Notes: generated by a model not told the origin, from the letters alone. A stretch of 64,000 nt of DNA from Mauremys mutica (GCF_020497125.1 NC_059074.1:191637415-191701414), one strand, 5' to 3'. Positions 12,216 to 24,798 are shown, numbered from the stretch's first letter. Translations and numbers: made by a program.

Positions 12216-12480
12216 TCTGGTGGTCAAGGCACTGGCCTGAGACTCATGAAGAGTTCTACAATCAATTCCACACTCTGCTGCAGACTTCGGTGTGACCTTG
12301 GGCAAGTCACCTAATCCATCCATGCCTCAGTTCCCCACCTATAAAATTGAGATAATACTTCCTGTTTCCCACCCTTTGTCTTGGGGCAGGGACTTCTCTT
12401 ATTACGTGTTTTTACAGTGCCTAGCACAATGAGGCCCCAATCTTGGTGGCACTGGTGTAGTACAAAAAAAATCATACACT
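12216..12480 (+). repeat. tRNA-derived SINE, Cry I-like
   Basis: The tRNA-related head ('ggtcaaggcactggcctgag' then 'caattccacactctgc') is followed by 'gtgaccttgggcaagtcacc', 'gcctcagttccccacc' and the tail 'cagtgcctagcacaatgagg', ending in an A-run near 12467. This order matches what I know of the Cry I SINE of cryptodire turtles. Only the identity of the family is inference; the motif order is visible. It is the best single pointer to a turtle host. Confidence 0.65.
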
Positions 12481-14285
12481 GTGCACATTGCCAGATATCC
12501 AACAGGAGCTACAGAGGATACATTAGCAGTCTATGGCCAAACCCCAGCAATGGAAATTTTAGGGGCAATGGAATGACTTTGCTTCAGGCTCGCTTAGAAA
12601 ATTGAAACTGAGTTTTATTTTGTATACAGATCAATGAACCATGATGCATAAGAGATGGACTAGTTTTTCTAATGCTCTATAGTTCTTTGCAAGCAAGAAG
12701 ATTCTATAGTGATTTTGCTATCACCAGGCTATGTAGTGAAGCAAATTTAGTAACGTTCTCAAGGAGGCATTTTAGAGATAGGAACCTATTATAAAGGTAA
12801 ATTTAAGGGAGCAGAGAATTAACACTAGGCTCAGCCAGAACATACTTTATCTGAGACAAAATTAAATGAGTTTAAATTGTTTCACATAACAGAAGGGGGA
12901 CAAAATTAAGTCTCCGATACTTTGGGAGAGCTCATCAGCTGGTGTAAATCAAAGCTCCACTGAAATTAATGTAGCTGCAGCAATTAGCACCAGCTTAGAA
13001 GCTACCCTCTTATCCCTGGAGGCAAACTACACATTTTATAAAAGGACTCTGTTGCTAACAAGAATGATAAAACCACACGATTGAAAAAAATATATAATGT
13101 AATTGGTGATGATAATTGCAAACAAACCCAACCCAGCACTGCACAACATGTAGTGAAGGGATGTCTACAATAGCTACTTTGAATTGTTGGTAAGGTAAGT
13201 TTACTTAGTGGAATAATGGCCCACCTTTGTGGAATGTCTGGCAGCAAATGAGATGAAGTGAAGGGCAGTGGCTTCAGCAGATGTACTGAGCAGGCTCAGT
13301 ACACCGTAAGTAGACGTTCCTACGCAGAGCAGTATCCTTCACTACACCAGCAGTGGTAACTTTCATGGATGCCAATATTTACTCACTAACTAGATGTGAC
13401 ACTTCAGCAAAGAAGCCTACAATAAACTCCCTGAAAGGATAACACCAGTTTGCAGCAACATATCTTGCAAGAACTACTAACAGCTGGATTGTTCTTATTC
13501 CGCATGAGAGATTAAGCTGAAGGTGAGTTTGTAACACAATTCACAACCCTCTTGTATAAAATGCCATCAGAGCATTGTGACTTTCGGATCAAACTAGATG
13601 GTTCCTTGAGAAACTGATTTTTCTGACAGTCATGCAGATGGCTATTCAGAAATGCTTGGTTTCATAGGTGACATTTTCATGCCCCGCACGCAGAGGAAAT
13701 TGAAGCAAAGGACTCTGCTGAATTCCACGGTACTGAGAATGAGCAAAACACTGAATAATGCCCAAGTAACGGCATGTGGTTTTTGATGCAGGAAGGCATC
13801 ACTTGTAACATGAGAATGTGGATGAAATAATCAGAATGGGAAATGCCACATTCAGGCAGACTGCTATTTGTGCCCAGAATACAATATTGGATATAGGGTT
13901 AAAACAAGCTTCTAACAACAGCCAAGAGCAAAGGTCCTAAAATGTGTTAGAATAAGGACGATGCTAAGCATGGTGGAAATCTTGTGGTATGTGTGTTGTC
14001 TCTGAATAAGAGCACCAGCGCAAGAAAGTAGTTCCAAAGCTAGAAGGAAATACATCAGGATGCATCTTGATGCTGGCTTTGCTGTCTCAATAATTTCACT
14101 ACAGCAGCACAAGCAGACCCTAAACCACCATCTTCCCCGTATTCCAGAGTGGCAACATTAACATTATCCTGTCTTTCCTTTATGCCCTACATTAAATGTT
14201 ATTGATTCTCCCCGGAAAACATCAAAGTTTGTTCCTTCCACTGCATGTCAACTGTCAAAGCCCATGTCTGTATCTTGGTGATTTC
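12481..14285. other. Intergenic, nothing recognised
   Basis: Mixed A/T-rich sequence with no supported exon. A short fold-back-like piece ('cagctggtgtaaatcaaagc' ... 'caccagctta') sits around 12938-12995. Confidence 0.4.
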
Positions 14286-14420
14286 CTGCTTGGACTGGAT
14301 TCATAGAGATTTAAGACCAGACAGGACCAATATGATTGTCTAGTCTGATCTCCAGTATAACACAGGCCAAAGAATTTCACCCAAAATTCCTGCAGTGGAG
14401 GGAATTATTTTTCTCAGTGA
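14286..14420 (+). repeat. Dispersed repeat with an unoccupied hAT target site
   Basis: The string 'attcatagagatttaagacc', then 'gtctagtctgatctccag' and 'tataacacaggcc' is the same repeat found around 39945-41200 and, reversed, around 48660-49130. In those two copies a hAT element sits exactly in the ATCTAGTC motif; here the motif is intact (GTCTAGTC). The family is unassigned, possibly a CR1 3' end. Confidence 0.55.
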
Positions 14421-14423
14421 AAG

Positions 14424-14660
14424 GATTTGTCTACATGGAGACATTAATTCAGATTAAGATAGGGTGTAAATTTAAAGTGGAACAACTATTCCTGATTAAC
14501 AACACTTAATGTGGATGCTTTTATTCTAGAATAAGAGTGCCTTATTCCAAATTAGCTTAATCCACTCCAAAGTGGATTTAGAACTTCCAGAAAAGGATTT
14601 AATCAGGAATAGTCAATTAGGAATATCTGTTACAGGACAATTCCCTGCGTAGACATGCCA
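14424..14660. mobile_element. Fold-back MITE
   Basis: The ends are related to TTGTCTACATGG and its complement (...GTAGACATGCC). Inside, ACTATTCCTGATTAA (14485-14499) is perfectly complementary to TTAATCAGGAATAGT (14599-14613). The element is similar in design to the one at 28097-28324. Confidence 0.5.
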
Positions 14661-14668
14661 AGCCCTAA

Positions 14669-14925
14669 GGGTACGTCTTCACTACCCGCCATATCAGTGG
14701 GTAGCAATCGATTTCTCGGAGTTCGATATATCGCGTCTCATCTAGACGCGATATATCGAACTCTGAACGCGCTCCCGTCGACTCCGGAACTCCGCCACCG
14801 CAAACGGCCATGAGGACGGGTAAGTAATTCGAACTAAGGTACTTCGACTTCAGCTACGCCATTTGCGTAGCTGAAGTTGCGTACCTTAGATCGAAACCCC
14901 CCCCCCCCCCAGTGTAGACCAGGCC
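14669..14925. mobile_element. Double-hairpin MITE, Harbinger-type, copy 1
   Basis: The ends are GGGTACGTCTTCACT and, complemented, GGCCTGGTCTACACT, flanked by TAA on the left and TTA on the right, both forms of the TWA duplication used by PIF/Harbinger. Two hairpins are perfect: a 20-bp stem (14719-14738 with 14744-14763, loop CATCT) and a 12-bp stem (14848-14859 with 14865-14876, loop CATTT). A C-run sits near the right end. The same layout occurs at 46632-46926. Confidence 0.85.
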
Positions 14926-14934
14926 TTAGAGAAT

Positions 14935-15310
14935 ATTTCGGCAACACCAGTAACTACTGCATAGAAATGGTTGCTTTTTTATTTTTTGGTAAAAATCTTT
15001 TTTTGAACAAAAAAAAAGGCTTTTTGACCAAGATGAAAGTTTTCTCAGAAAATATTCATTTTGATTGAAATTTTCCAGTTTTTCATTAAAAAAATGTTTA
15101 TAGAAAAATGTTCAGCTTTTGACTCTGTTGTGGGCAAAAAGAAAATCAGGTTTTGGTTTTCAAACACAGAAAAAAAATTGCCAGATATTTTTGAAAACCT
15201 GAAAATTTTGGGGGAGTTGATTTTCATGGAAAAGGTGACATTTCTTTTGTGGGAAATAAAAAATCTAATTTTTTTTTTAAATTCCCACCAAAATTATACA
15301 TAATTTTTTA
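14935..15310. repeat. A/T-rich dispersed repeat
   Basis: The stretch is built from alternating 'gaaaattttc'-like words on both strands and ends 'tactagctct'. A related stretch at 56600-56965 ends 'gaccagctct'. The similarity of design and end suggests one old repeat family; I cannot name it. Confidence 0.4.
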
Positions 15311-16168
15311 CTAGCTCTCCTACTGCGTTCTCCTTCACTCTTGCCCATCTGACTCCTACCTGACACACCTCTAGTCTCACCTACATTCTGCCACCAAACT
15401 CAGTTGCCAGAATCTCTGTGAGGTGAACCTCATGGAGGATTCTGGTCTCTCTGATCAATCTACTTACTCAAATACGTGTTTGGCCAAGATGCTTGGACTA
15501 ATGTCTTTACTCTTAAGAAAATATCCCTGGGGAGCTTTAAGAAAAGTCACAAACATGATTTTTATAAACCCATAATCTTGTTTTTAATATCAAAACATGC
15601 TAATTTTCACAGCAACAAGTGGTCATTAGCAAAGATTTAAGGCCCAAATTTCTAAACCTGAGTGCCAGAATTTAGGTGCCTAACTCTGTATTTAGTCTCA
15701 TAATTAAAAGTAACCTGCTTCTCAGAGGCACCAAGCCCTGTGGCTCTCATTGACTTCAGAATATGATACTGTATATAAGGCCTGGTCTACACTAGGACTT
15801 TAATTCGAATTTAGCAGCGTTAATTCGAACTAACCGCTCAACCGTCCACACCAGAAAGCCATTTAATTCGAACTAGAGGGCTCTTTAGTTCGAATTTGGT
15901 ACTCCACCCCGGCAGGTGGAGTAACGCTAAATTCGACATGGCTAGTTCGAATTAGGCTAGGTGTGGATGGAAATCGAACTTAGTAGCTCCGGGAGCTATC
16001 CCACACTGCACCACTCTGTTGACGCTCTGGACAGCAGCCCGAGCTTGGATTCTCTGTCCAGCCACACAGGAAATGACACGCGAAAATTTGAATTCATTTT
16101 CCTGTCTGGGCGGTTTGAATCTGACGTTCTGGTTGCACATCGGGGCGAGCTCCGCAGCACCGGCAGCA

Positions 16169-19043
16169 ATGCAGAGCTCTCCAGCAGAGGAGTTCATGTA
16201 ATCTCTGAATAGAAAGAGGGACCCGGCATAGACTGACCGGGAACTCTTGGATCTGATCGGTGTGTGGGGCGAGGAGTCTGTGCTTTCGGAGCTGCGCTCC
16301 AACGAACGGAATGCAAAGACCTACGAGAAGGTCTCCAAAGCCATGATACAGACTGAGGATACAGCCGTCATGCAACGCAGCACCGCGTGAAAATCAAGGA
16401 CCCCAGACAAGGCTACCAAAAAATCAAAGCGGCCAACGGACGCTACGGAGCCTGCCACCACTGCCCCACCAGTGACCATGGACTCTGATGATGGGACAGT
16501 GTCGACGGACAGTTCCTCGACGATGTTCACGGACGGGGAAGATGAGGAAGGGTTTGTGGAGGACGAGGCAGGCGACAGCGCTTACAACGCTGGTTTCCCC
16601 GACAGCCAGGATCTCTTCATCACCCTCACGGAGATCCCCTACCAACCCTCCCCGGCCAGGAACCCGGATCCTGAATCAGGGGTAGAAGCAGTCGGTAAGT
16701 GCTTTAACCATGTTAACTTTTATTCTTAATATAACAGGAATCTGAAGTGTGTGAAAAGGAGGTCTCTGTATATATGGTGATAGAACAGAAATCCTCCTGG
16801 GAGAACGCCACGAAGCTCTCCTGCCGTTAATCGATAAGCATCAGCAGGAGGTTCCTGGGGAGAGCTGCCTTATTGGGTGCTCCGTGATAGCACACTTTTC
16901 CGCGCGAGGCTTTCATGCGGTATTCAGGGAGCACTGCCTCCCAGAGCACGGCTGCATAGGTCCGTGGTTCGTGCTAGATTTCACGCAGCATGCGCTCTCT
17001 ATCTCCTTCAGTGCCTGTCCTCACGGTGATCTCGCTCGGAGACTCCTGCATCTAAGTAGGGGAAGAAATGTTACGTTACGCCTGGTCCAAAGTATTTTTA
17101 ATAAATAAACGGACAGACGGCATAGCACAGACTCAGCACGCAGCTGCGTGACGAGCGTAACGGAAAGCCAAAGAATCAAATGGACGCTCATGGAGGGAGG
17201 GGGGAACGAGGACGCAAGGTATCCCACAGTTCCTGCTGTCTCCGAAAAGCATTTGCATTCTTGGCTGATCTCCAAATGCTTCTAGGGTCAAACACAGTGT
17301 CCGCGGTGGGTCGGGGCATAGCTCGGCAATTTACGCACCCCCCCGACCCCCAGAAGTTAAAGGGAAAACAATCCTCTGTTGACTCTTTTACATGTCACCG
17401 TATCTGTACTGAATGCTGCAGATAGACGCGATGGTGCAGCACTCAACACCAACATCCTTGCTCCCCCCACGCTATGGATGGCTGATGGTACAAAACGATG
17501 GAAATCCATCCTCATCATCAGCCTATTGGCACATGGGGCAGTGCAAAAGGGCTGGTAACCATGACAACCGTACCAACTTGCTTGGGACCGGTCGGTCAAG
17601 GCCGCCTGTTGCTAATTTTTCATGGTAGATGGTGCAGTATGGCTGGTAACCGTCCTCATCATTGCAACAGGGGGCTGAGATCCATCAGCCCCCACCCTTC
17701 ATTGTAAAGAAAAGATTCAATTGCCCCTGGACTAGCAGAGGGATGAGTGGCTCCCTCCTCCACACCCCTTAATGTCATCTCTGGACTATCATTGCAGCTG
17801 GAGGCTTCCTTCCACTCATTTCTCACAAACGACTACCTGTGTCTTATTCATGCATTCTATATTACTTCATCACACAAGTGGGGGGACAATGGTATTGGAA
17901 CCCAGGAAGGCTGGGGGAAGAACGGAATGAACAGCTGGGGTTGTTTCAGGAGCACACCCTGTGAATAGCGTTCAGCTCAAAATTTATGCAGGATTGGACA
18001 GAGAGCAGCTGTGGTCTCTGGTTGTATGATACAGTGGTTCTCTAGTACACTTGCACATAATCTAGGCAGGACTGATTCTATTTTTAGATACCCAAAAAGG
18101 AGGGATTGACTCGGGGAGTCATTCCCAAATTTTGCTTTTGCGCCCCTGGCTGATCGACCAGGGGCACTTATGACAGCACCAAATGGCGCAGTGCAAAAGG
18201 ACAGGTAACCATGACCATCTTATTACCGTCTTCTTACCAGTTCATGGTATGGTAGACGGTGCAGTATGCCTGGTAACCATCGCTGCTGTCATGCAAAAGC
18301 ATAAGCATGCTGCTGTGTAGCGCTGCTGGTCCGCCTCTATCAGCGGCATACAGTACACATACGGTGACATACACAAAAGGCAAAATAGGGTCCATTGTTG
18401 CCACGCTATGGCGTGTGCCAGGGCATTTCATGGAAAACGTGATCGAAATGATTGTCTGCCCTTGCTTTCCCGGAGGAAGGAATGACTGGCGACATTTACC
18501 CAGAATCCACCGCGCAAATGATTTGTGCAACAGCAGGCACAGGGGTCTCAACAAAAAATTCACAGAGACAGCCTAGACTCAGTTAATTGTTCGCAAAAAA
18601 GTATCATTGCAAGGAATTAACTAACTGTTTCCCATCTCACAGCTTCCACTGTCTCCAGACCTTCCACAGCATCCACCTCGCAGAGGCTGGCGAAGATTAG
18701 GCGGCGAAAGAAAAAGACAAGGGACACGATTTTCGATGAATGTGTGGGCTGCTACCTAGCCGAGGCGGACCAGCAGAGGCAGTGGAGGGAGAAAGTCTCT
18801 CTGTACCAGCGCTCACACAGCGAATGGGAGGAGAGGTGGCGTGAGGAACACAAGCAGGCGACTCAAGCAATGCTTGTACTACTGAGGGAGCAAACGGACA
18901 CGCTCCGGCGACTTGTGTATGTTCTGCAGGTCCGCTGCAGGACAGAGCCCCCGGCAGTATCTCTGCAACCGCCCTCCCCCGCCACAAAGTCACATACCCC
19001 CCTCACCCTAAATAACCAGGAGGATGCCCGCCCTGGGCCGTGA
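16169..19043 (+). pseudogene. Harbinger Myb/SANT-like accessory protein, broken
   Basis: In Harbinger transposons the Myb-like protein brings the transposase to the nucleus and to the element ends. Exon 1 (16169-16694) starts MQSSPAEEF but meets a stop at codon 11. A second stop replaces the tryptophan that should open the Myb helix bundle before TDRELLDLIGVWGEESVLSE. A frameshift follows near 16350-16390, and a short deletion removes the end of the domain near 16440. An acidic middle (DGEDEEGF) ends at a GTAAGT donor (16695). The acceptor CACAG ends at 18642, and exon 2 (18643-19043) encodes a basic block (KIRRRKKKTRD) and a coiled-coil-like tail (EERWREEHKQATQAMLVLL, LREQTDTLRRLV). The intron is about 1.95 kb. 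AATAAA follows at 19176. Confidence 0.88.
17105..18551. repeat. Harbinger interior module shared with a second element
   Basis: This part of the Myb-gene intron reappears at about 34259-35757 with the same order of landmarks: 'agccaaagaatcaaatgga', 'aaatgcttctagggtcaaac', 'cactcaacaccaacatcctt', 'gcccctggctgatcg' and 'gacatttacccagaa'. Short direct repeats (gatggtacaaaa, gctggtaaccatcc) recur in both copies. The landmarks are direct observations; percent identity was not computed. Confidence 0.85.
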
Positions 19044-19816
19044 ATACTGTCACTGCACCCCAGCAGAGTGCTCAAGTAACCAAAAGCTCTCATACCCTAC
19101 GTTTGCATAAGTCCTTCCCTTCCGGACTCAAACAAGTCCCAATCCCAGTCCCATCCCATAACTGTGTACTTAAGTAATAAAAATACTTTGCTGTTAAGTA
19201 CTGTTTCCGTCATGTTTCCTCACTGAAGACTGTGTTTGAATGGGGTGCGTGGGGAAGTGCGTTGCTAATTGCATAGGACAGGGACCTTTCGCAGGGTACA
19301 GACACGGGGGCCGGATCAGCAGCGGGTAACACACACAGTGCAGTCAGCAGGCACCGTGGTCGGTATGGGAGGTGGTTTCCAGGTTCTGTGTGGGCGGTGG
19401 GGATGTGACTTTTTAGCGGGGGAGGTCGGGTACAGATCTTATACAGCGGTCCTTGTTGTGGACCGCTGAGTCACGCAGCAGAGGAATCTGTATCCGTCCT
19501 CCTCCGCCACAAGGCCACATAGCCGCCCGCACACAGAATCCCAAAAAGGAGGGATGGCAGGCTCCGTTGAAACAAGCAGTCCGGCAATGCGGACCGCTGT
19601 AGGAGCAGGAGCCTGTCATTCCTTAAGTTTAGAGGCGGTCTTTACATCAGCGCACACCCTACCCACCGCAGTCTGCGTTCCAGTTTCGACCCTTTAACGA
19701 AAAGTCATGAATAAAGAAACCTCTCCTCAGTAACAGTGTGACATGTATTTTATTTTTACACGTGTCTTGGAAGTGGAGGAAACGGGGAGAACGGGGTATT
19801 TAACCGAAGAGGAGAG

Positions 19817-20296
19817 TCAACAGTAACTGGGTAAAGAAACAGGGGCAGGTTCAGCTTCTCTGTAAAGAAACTGAACAGTCACAGGTCTCGCTGCTCGCTG
19901 GTATTTGAAGAGTTCCTTGTCGCTGTCCCAGGCGCCTGTATAGGGCTTCATGAGCAAGTGCATTAGCGGGCAGGCTGGGTCACCGAGGATCACTATAGGC
20001 AAATGCACATCCACAACAGTTATTTCATGGTACGGGAAGAAACTACCTTCCAGCAGGCGTCTGAGCAGCCCACAGTTCCTGAGAACACATGCATCAGGAA
20101 CCTTGCCCGGCCATCCGACGTTCATGTTGGTAAAACGTCCCCTATGGTCCCCCAGTGCTTGCAGAACCATTGAAAAGTAGCCCAATTTCTCAGCAGCTGA
20201 ATGTGGAAGAGGTGGACGATAAAGTGCGAGGAGGAGAAAACGGCGAGGATCGCAGCGGGCTCCATGCTTGCAGTGCTGTGGCGTCCACGCTGTCAC
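19817..20296 (-). pseudogene. Harbinger DDE transposase (DDE_Tnp_4), truncated
   Basis: Roughly residues 38-130 of this 159-codon frame match the RNase H-like core of Harbinger transposases: GYFSMVLQALGDHRGRFTN, VGWPGKVPDACVLRN, then ITVVDVHLPIVILGDPACPL (the second catalytic aspartate region) and LMKPYTG. The frame's N-terminal part (about 37 residues) is unlike the family. The usual segment holding the first catalytic aspartate is missing, and the C-terminal part with the catalytic glutamate ('VE.AFGRLK' in the family) is lost to drift after DSDKELF. Normal transposases are about 350-450 residues, so the gene is dead. A minus-strand AATAAA lies at 19754-19749. Confidence 0.85.
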
Positions 20297-20846
20297 TGAC
20301 CAGAAAAGTGCACGAACAGATTGCCCGCAGGCGCTTTCAGGGAGGGAGGGAGTGAGGGCGTGATTGACGGTTCAATGACGACAGTTACCCAAAACCACCC
20401 TCGACACATTTTTTCCCCCAGCATGCATTGGGGGGAAATCCCAGAATTCAAATGGGCAGCGGGGACTGCGGGAACTGTGGGATAGCTTCCCACAGTGCAC
20501 CGCTTCGAAAGTCGACGCCGGCCCCGTGAATGTGGACTCAGAAGTTCGAATTAGTGTATTTAGTATGGATACACAAATTCGACTTCATAAGGTCGAATCC
20601 ACAAATTCGAATTAAGTAGATTCGAAATAGTCCTGTAGTGTAGACAAGGCCTAAGATGGACATGCTCTACAGAGAAAGTGCTTCACATGGCATTAGGAGT
20701 TCTTCTGTATTTGTGAGAAATGAGTCCCTTAACTTTCCCTATTAACTGCCAAAGAATTTTTTATGGTATGATTGTCAAGAGGTTTCAAGCCCTTCACTCA
20801 TTTGTAGGAAGCACTCTCGACACCTTGTAGGAAGCCCTCATCAGCA

Positions 20847-23300
20847 TAGGGTCACCAACTTTCTAATGACAGAAAACGGAACATCCTTGCCCTGCTCCAC
20901 CCCTTCCTGAGGCACCATCCCCCGCTCATTCTAGTCCCTCACCCTCACTCATTCACTCATTTTTACTGCAAGGCCCAAGCAGGCACCAGGATGTGCCACA
21001 TTTTGAATGTGGGAGATGGCATGTATGATTCAAACACCCTTCACCTCACCAGGGAGAGATTTTACACACTATTGTAAAATTAATTGCCCTCCAAAAGAGT
21101 CCCACTCACTCGCAATGAGCGAGACTAAAGAGACCATTGCAGGAGCTTGATTTTTCTTGCCTTCACCCAACTGTCCTGGTAGGGGATCCAGTAGTGCTGC
21201 AGCCACTGACTGACTCCTTCCCTACTTGACAATGGACTATATAGCAGGGGGGAAAGTTACGCTGGTGCAATGTTTAATGACTAGTTCAATTGTTTAAATG
21301 TATGTTTTAATAGACAATATATGCCATGTGGATAAATTAATGTTATGAGAGTGTTAATGTTAACATTTCCTGACACATGTTTAAATCTATAACCTTAATA
21401 TTGTATTGATGTTATTGTATGAATTCATTATAGATCTTTAATGTTAAGAAATTGAAGTTACATAAAATATAATTCATGCTGCAAACACTGACCCCTCCCT
21501 ATTTTACCATCCTGCTAGCCAAGAGATTTTCTGGTGTTCTTCAAGGGTTTTCACCTGTACTGTGTTCCAGATTTGTCCCAAAGCAGGTTGAGAGGAAATG
21601 TCACACACAGCATGACCACTTGTCCTTGGTTCAGTGCCCAATGTTCCACATTACACATCAATAATCATGCAAAGCATTGTACACTGTACTACAATGGTAT
21701 TTGTATATGAGTGAGTGTCACAAAACACTGGGGAGGTGCCCTTAAAAATAAACTTTCTTCTATAATTTCTAAGTTGCCCTTTTTTTGAAACATAAAGGGT
21801 CTGTATATGGGTGTGAGGGAGATCACCATAGCCAGGGACTAGCTCTTCTGTTTCAGGAACATCAGTCCTAGTGAAGCTCTGCATTCCCTGTTGCCAGGCC
21901 TCTTTTGTGCTGCCTGGGGTGTTGGCACCATCAGACCATATGATCCACTTACTTTTTGCAAACTCCGGTGGGCACCCACCAGCACACAGCAATGTCTGGC
22001 TGCTGGCATGGCTCCTGATGTGCCCCGCTGACTGGGTGGGTTGCAGTGGCCACCCCAGTGGCTGAGGCCGACCCAGCCCCAGTGCACTGCCGCTGGATGC
22101 ACTGACAGAGACACCCCAAAACCACACTAACCTACATGCACCACCTGCAAGGCCACCTAGGCTAGCAGCTGCTGTGGGTGGAGGGGTGTGGCTGGGTGTG
22201 ATCTACCCAGCAATTAAAGCTGGCTGCCACTTGTTTGCTGACCGGGGCTGTGTTTGGGCTAGCTGACCCCCAAGCACTGAGACCCCCAAGGGGGAGGGAC
22301 TCGGAGAGCTCAAATGTCTACACAGTAATGTTACAGCCCCAGTCCTGTAAGCCAGGGCAGCAGGGCATTTAATTGCAGTCTAGACATACCCTCGAGAGCT
22401 CAGAGGGGCTGAAGTGGAGGCTCCCAGGGAGGGACTACTGGGGAAGGGAGCTGCAAATTCAGAGCATCTCCACCTGGCTCCTCCTCCCCAAACTGCCGCT
22501 GGCCACTTGTGGGGAGCAGGGCCACCTAACTGGGGCAGTTGCTTGGAAGAGCAGGAGGGTGCTTGGGGCTGGGGATATAAGAGGGGGTTAGGGGTGCAGG
22601 AGCAGGGTATGGGCTGGGGGTTGGAGTGTGGGAGGGAATACAGACTCTGGGCGTGGGGCCAGAAATGAGGGGTTCAGGGTACAGAGGGGGCTCTGGATTG
22701 GGGCAGGGGGTCGGAGTGCAGGAGGGGATGAGGGCTCTGGGGTGGGAGTGCAGGCTCTGCGGTGGGGCCAGGGATGAGGGGTTTGGGGTGCAGGAGGGGG
22801 CTCTGGGCTGAGGCAGAGGTCTGGGGTGTGGAGGGCCTTTGGGGTGCAGGCTCTGGACAGCTCTGGTTGGTGAAGTTTGCAGGGGCTCTGGGAGGTGCTG
22901 ACCTGAGGCGGCCCCTTAGCAGCCACACCAGTGCTGCCCCAGCATTTCCCAGGGACGGAGGAAGTCTGCATGGCTCCCGAGAAGTGGCAGCATGTTCCTC
23001 CAGCTCCTAGCCGGATTCACGTCAGCTGCAGATTCCCAGCCAATGGGAGCTGTGGAGCTGGCACTCGGGGCAGCGCCTGCGGGTGGGGGTAGTGCGCAGA
23101 GACCTCCTGGCCACCCCTCCGCTTAGGAGCCAGACTTTCTGCCGCTTCCCAGGATCCACGCGGAGCTGGGCACGGAGCTGCCTTAGCCCCGCAGCAGCCA
23201 ATCGGACGTTTAACGTCCCCGTCAGCAGTGCCGACCAGAGCTGCGAGAGTCTCTTTTCAACCAGGCATTTTGGTTGAAAACCGGACACCTGGCAGCTCTA
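20847..23300. mobile_element. Large non-autonomous hAT-like element
   Basis: An identical 8-bp duplication, CATCAGCA, flanks the element (20839-20846 and 23301-23308). The left end TAGGGTCACCAAC and complemented right end TAGAGCTGCCAGG are similar inverted repeats. Just inside are 'gcagaaaac'-type left sequence and, at the right, 'ggttgaaaaccggacacctg'. The 2.45-kb interior has no transposase. From about 21000 to 22385 it looks like unrelated inserted sequence, and 22580-22860 is a G-rich array. No gene is seen inside. Confidence 0.78.
22580..22860. repeat. G-rich minisatellite-like tract in the hAT element
   Basis: Repeats of 'gggctctgg', 'ggggtgcaggaggggg' and 'gggatgaggggttt' recur at irregular 60-120-bp spacing. 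The same vocabulary occurs in the hAT element at 40008-40931. Open frames here on both strands are composition artefacts. Confidence 0.5.
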
Positions 23301-23308
23301 CATCAGCA

Positions 23309-24762
23309 CCCTGCAGGGCTGGGGCTGAAATCAAATAAGAGCAGCAACAATCCAACTCTGTAACCTAAGGCTAGATTGTGGCTTTGCCACAAGCTTACTG
23401 TAGGGGGCAGTGCATAGCTGGGCTCTCTCAAGAGCAGCACAGGAAGTAATTAATAAGTAATTAATGCCTTTGAGAGTTTCAATTCCTGCAGTGCCACTCC
23501 CTTGCTCCTGGGGAGGGGGGGGGGGTTTGTAGTTTTATTGCTAGTCCATAGCATCAGCAAATCATCTTCAGGGCTGGCTTCACTCAGCTGTTTTTTGCAT
23601 TTTGCTGCCTCCCCACTCTTTCCTACCCACCAGCTGGATAGGGGTAGCAACACACTTATAATGCCCACATATACATGAACCCTAACATCTCCGGTCCAGG
23701 TAGCTCACATAGGGATGTAATGGGGAATCCTTTGCCTTGGCATCCCTGCACTTTGGGTAAGTCAAGTCATAATCAAGCTCATTGAAAGCAACATATATTT
23801 TCCAGCCACTGTAGAAGATTTCATGGCCAGTAATTTGAAGGTGAAGATAAATGCCAGTAATTTCTCGAAGCCTGAATATAGTAAAAGCTATTATTTGTCA
23901 GTGACAGTGCCGTGCTGAGGTCTAAACCTTGGCAATAATGTTGAACAACACATAACAGTAACAATCAAGTGTGCACAGATGTGACTCCACCAGCTCTAAC
24001 AATTTGTGCCAAAAAAAATTATACTGAAGAAGCTCACAGTATGATGTGCATTGCGTCTGTTCCTTATGAAGGAAACAAACTTGAGTGTATTTATTATATC
24101 ACACACTGAAGAAATATTGGTTTTCCTCTCAACTTCTTCCAGCTCAATGAACTCTTTATCCCTCACACATGTTGTATATATATTACAACAGGTGTAAATA
24201 GCAGTGTAAGAAGCACACCATGGAATCACTATAAATTCTTTTTCCAAAAACCCTGTTAAAATATTTATGGAAGGCACAGCCAGCTGTGTCAAGATGCTGT
24301 GCAGATAACATCTTCTGTCATCACTAAATATGATAAACAGCACAATGCTGAGGTTTCTTAGCACGTAAGTGTTATTAAGGAAAATGGAAAAAGAGCTACC
24401 ACTTTAATTTGCAGATATCAGAATGAGAGATGAGACATAACTTTTGGATACATATGGGACATCAGAAAAATAAAGCCCAAGTCTGAACTGAGCTCCTCCA
24501 AGGAATTTGGTCTGCTCATAAATATTTATTCTGGGGGGAACAGTTCGTTGAACACTTTTCTGATAACAGGCCAAACCAAATGAGGTTGACTGCAACATAA
24601 AGAGAAAAATTCTGCTCTCCAGTCCATGTCAGTTCTTAACTAAAATATTCTGCAACCCTTATGTGCATGGAACATGGTGAGAGTTTAGTGCCTTCTGAAA
24701 GAGCCTATCAAGAGAACAGAACACTGATGTCAAGAGATTCTTATCAAAACTTTTAATAAATC
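23309..24762. other. Intergenic, no gene recognised
   Basis: A G-run lies at about 23515-23525. A 122-codon minus-strand open frame (23996-24364) has no recognisable domain. No repeat family is assigned. Confidence 0.35.
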
Positions 24763-24798
24763 TTGGAAATTGGGGAAATTGGGGAAATTGGGGAAATT
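24763..24798. repeat. 9-bp tandem repeat
   Basis: GGGGAAATT is repeated three times exactly (24772-24798), preceded by a partial unit, TTGGAAATT. Confidence 0.9.

Larger units (their letters stand above)
15779..20651. mobile_element. PIF/Harbinger DNA transposon, near full length (4,873 bp)
   Basis: The ends GGCCTGGTCTACACT and, complemented, GGCCTTGTCTACACT are flanked by identical TAA duplications (15776-15778, 20652-20654). Subterminal regions on both sides are rich in TTCGAA palindromes. The element carries the two genes typical of the superfamily, a Myb/SANT-like DNA-binding protein (plus strand) and a DDE transposase (minus strand), converging near 19.2-19.8 kb with poly(A) signals between them (AATAAA at 19176; TTTATT at 19749, the complement of AATAAA). 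Both genes are broken, so this copy cannot be autonomous. About 1.45 kb of its interior recurs in the element at 33758-35982. Confidence 0.93.

Noticed and set aside
15952..16530. Minus-strand frames across the Harbinger Myb exon
   Set aside because: Complement of the broken Myb-like coding sequence; no independent homology.
16720..18640. Idea that the Harbinger interior holds a captured host gene
   Set aside because: The stretch is bounded by good donor and acceptor sites of the Myb-like gene and recurs in another Harbinger, so intron is the better reading.
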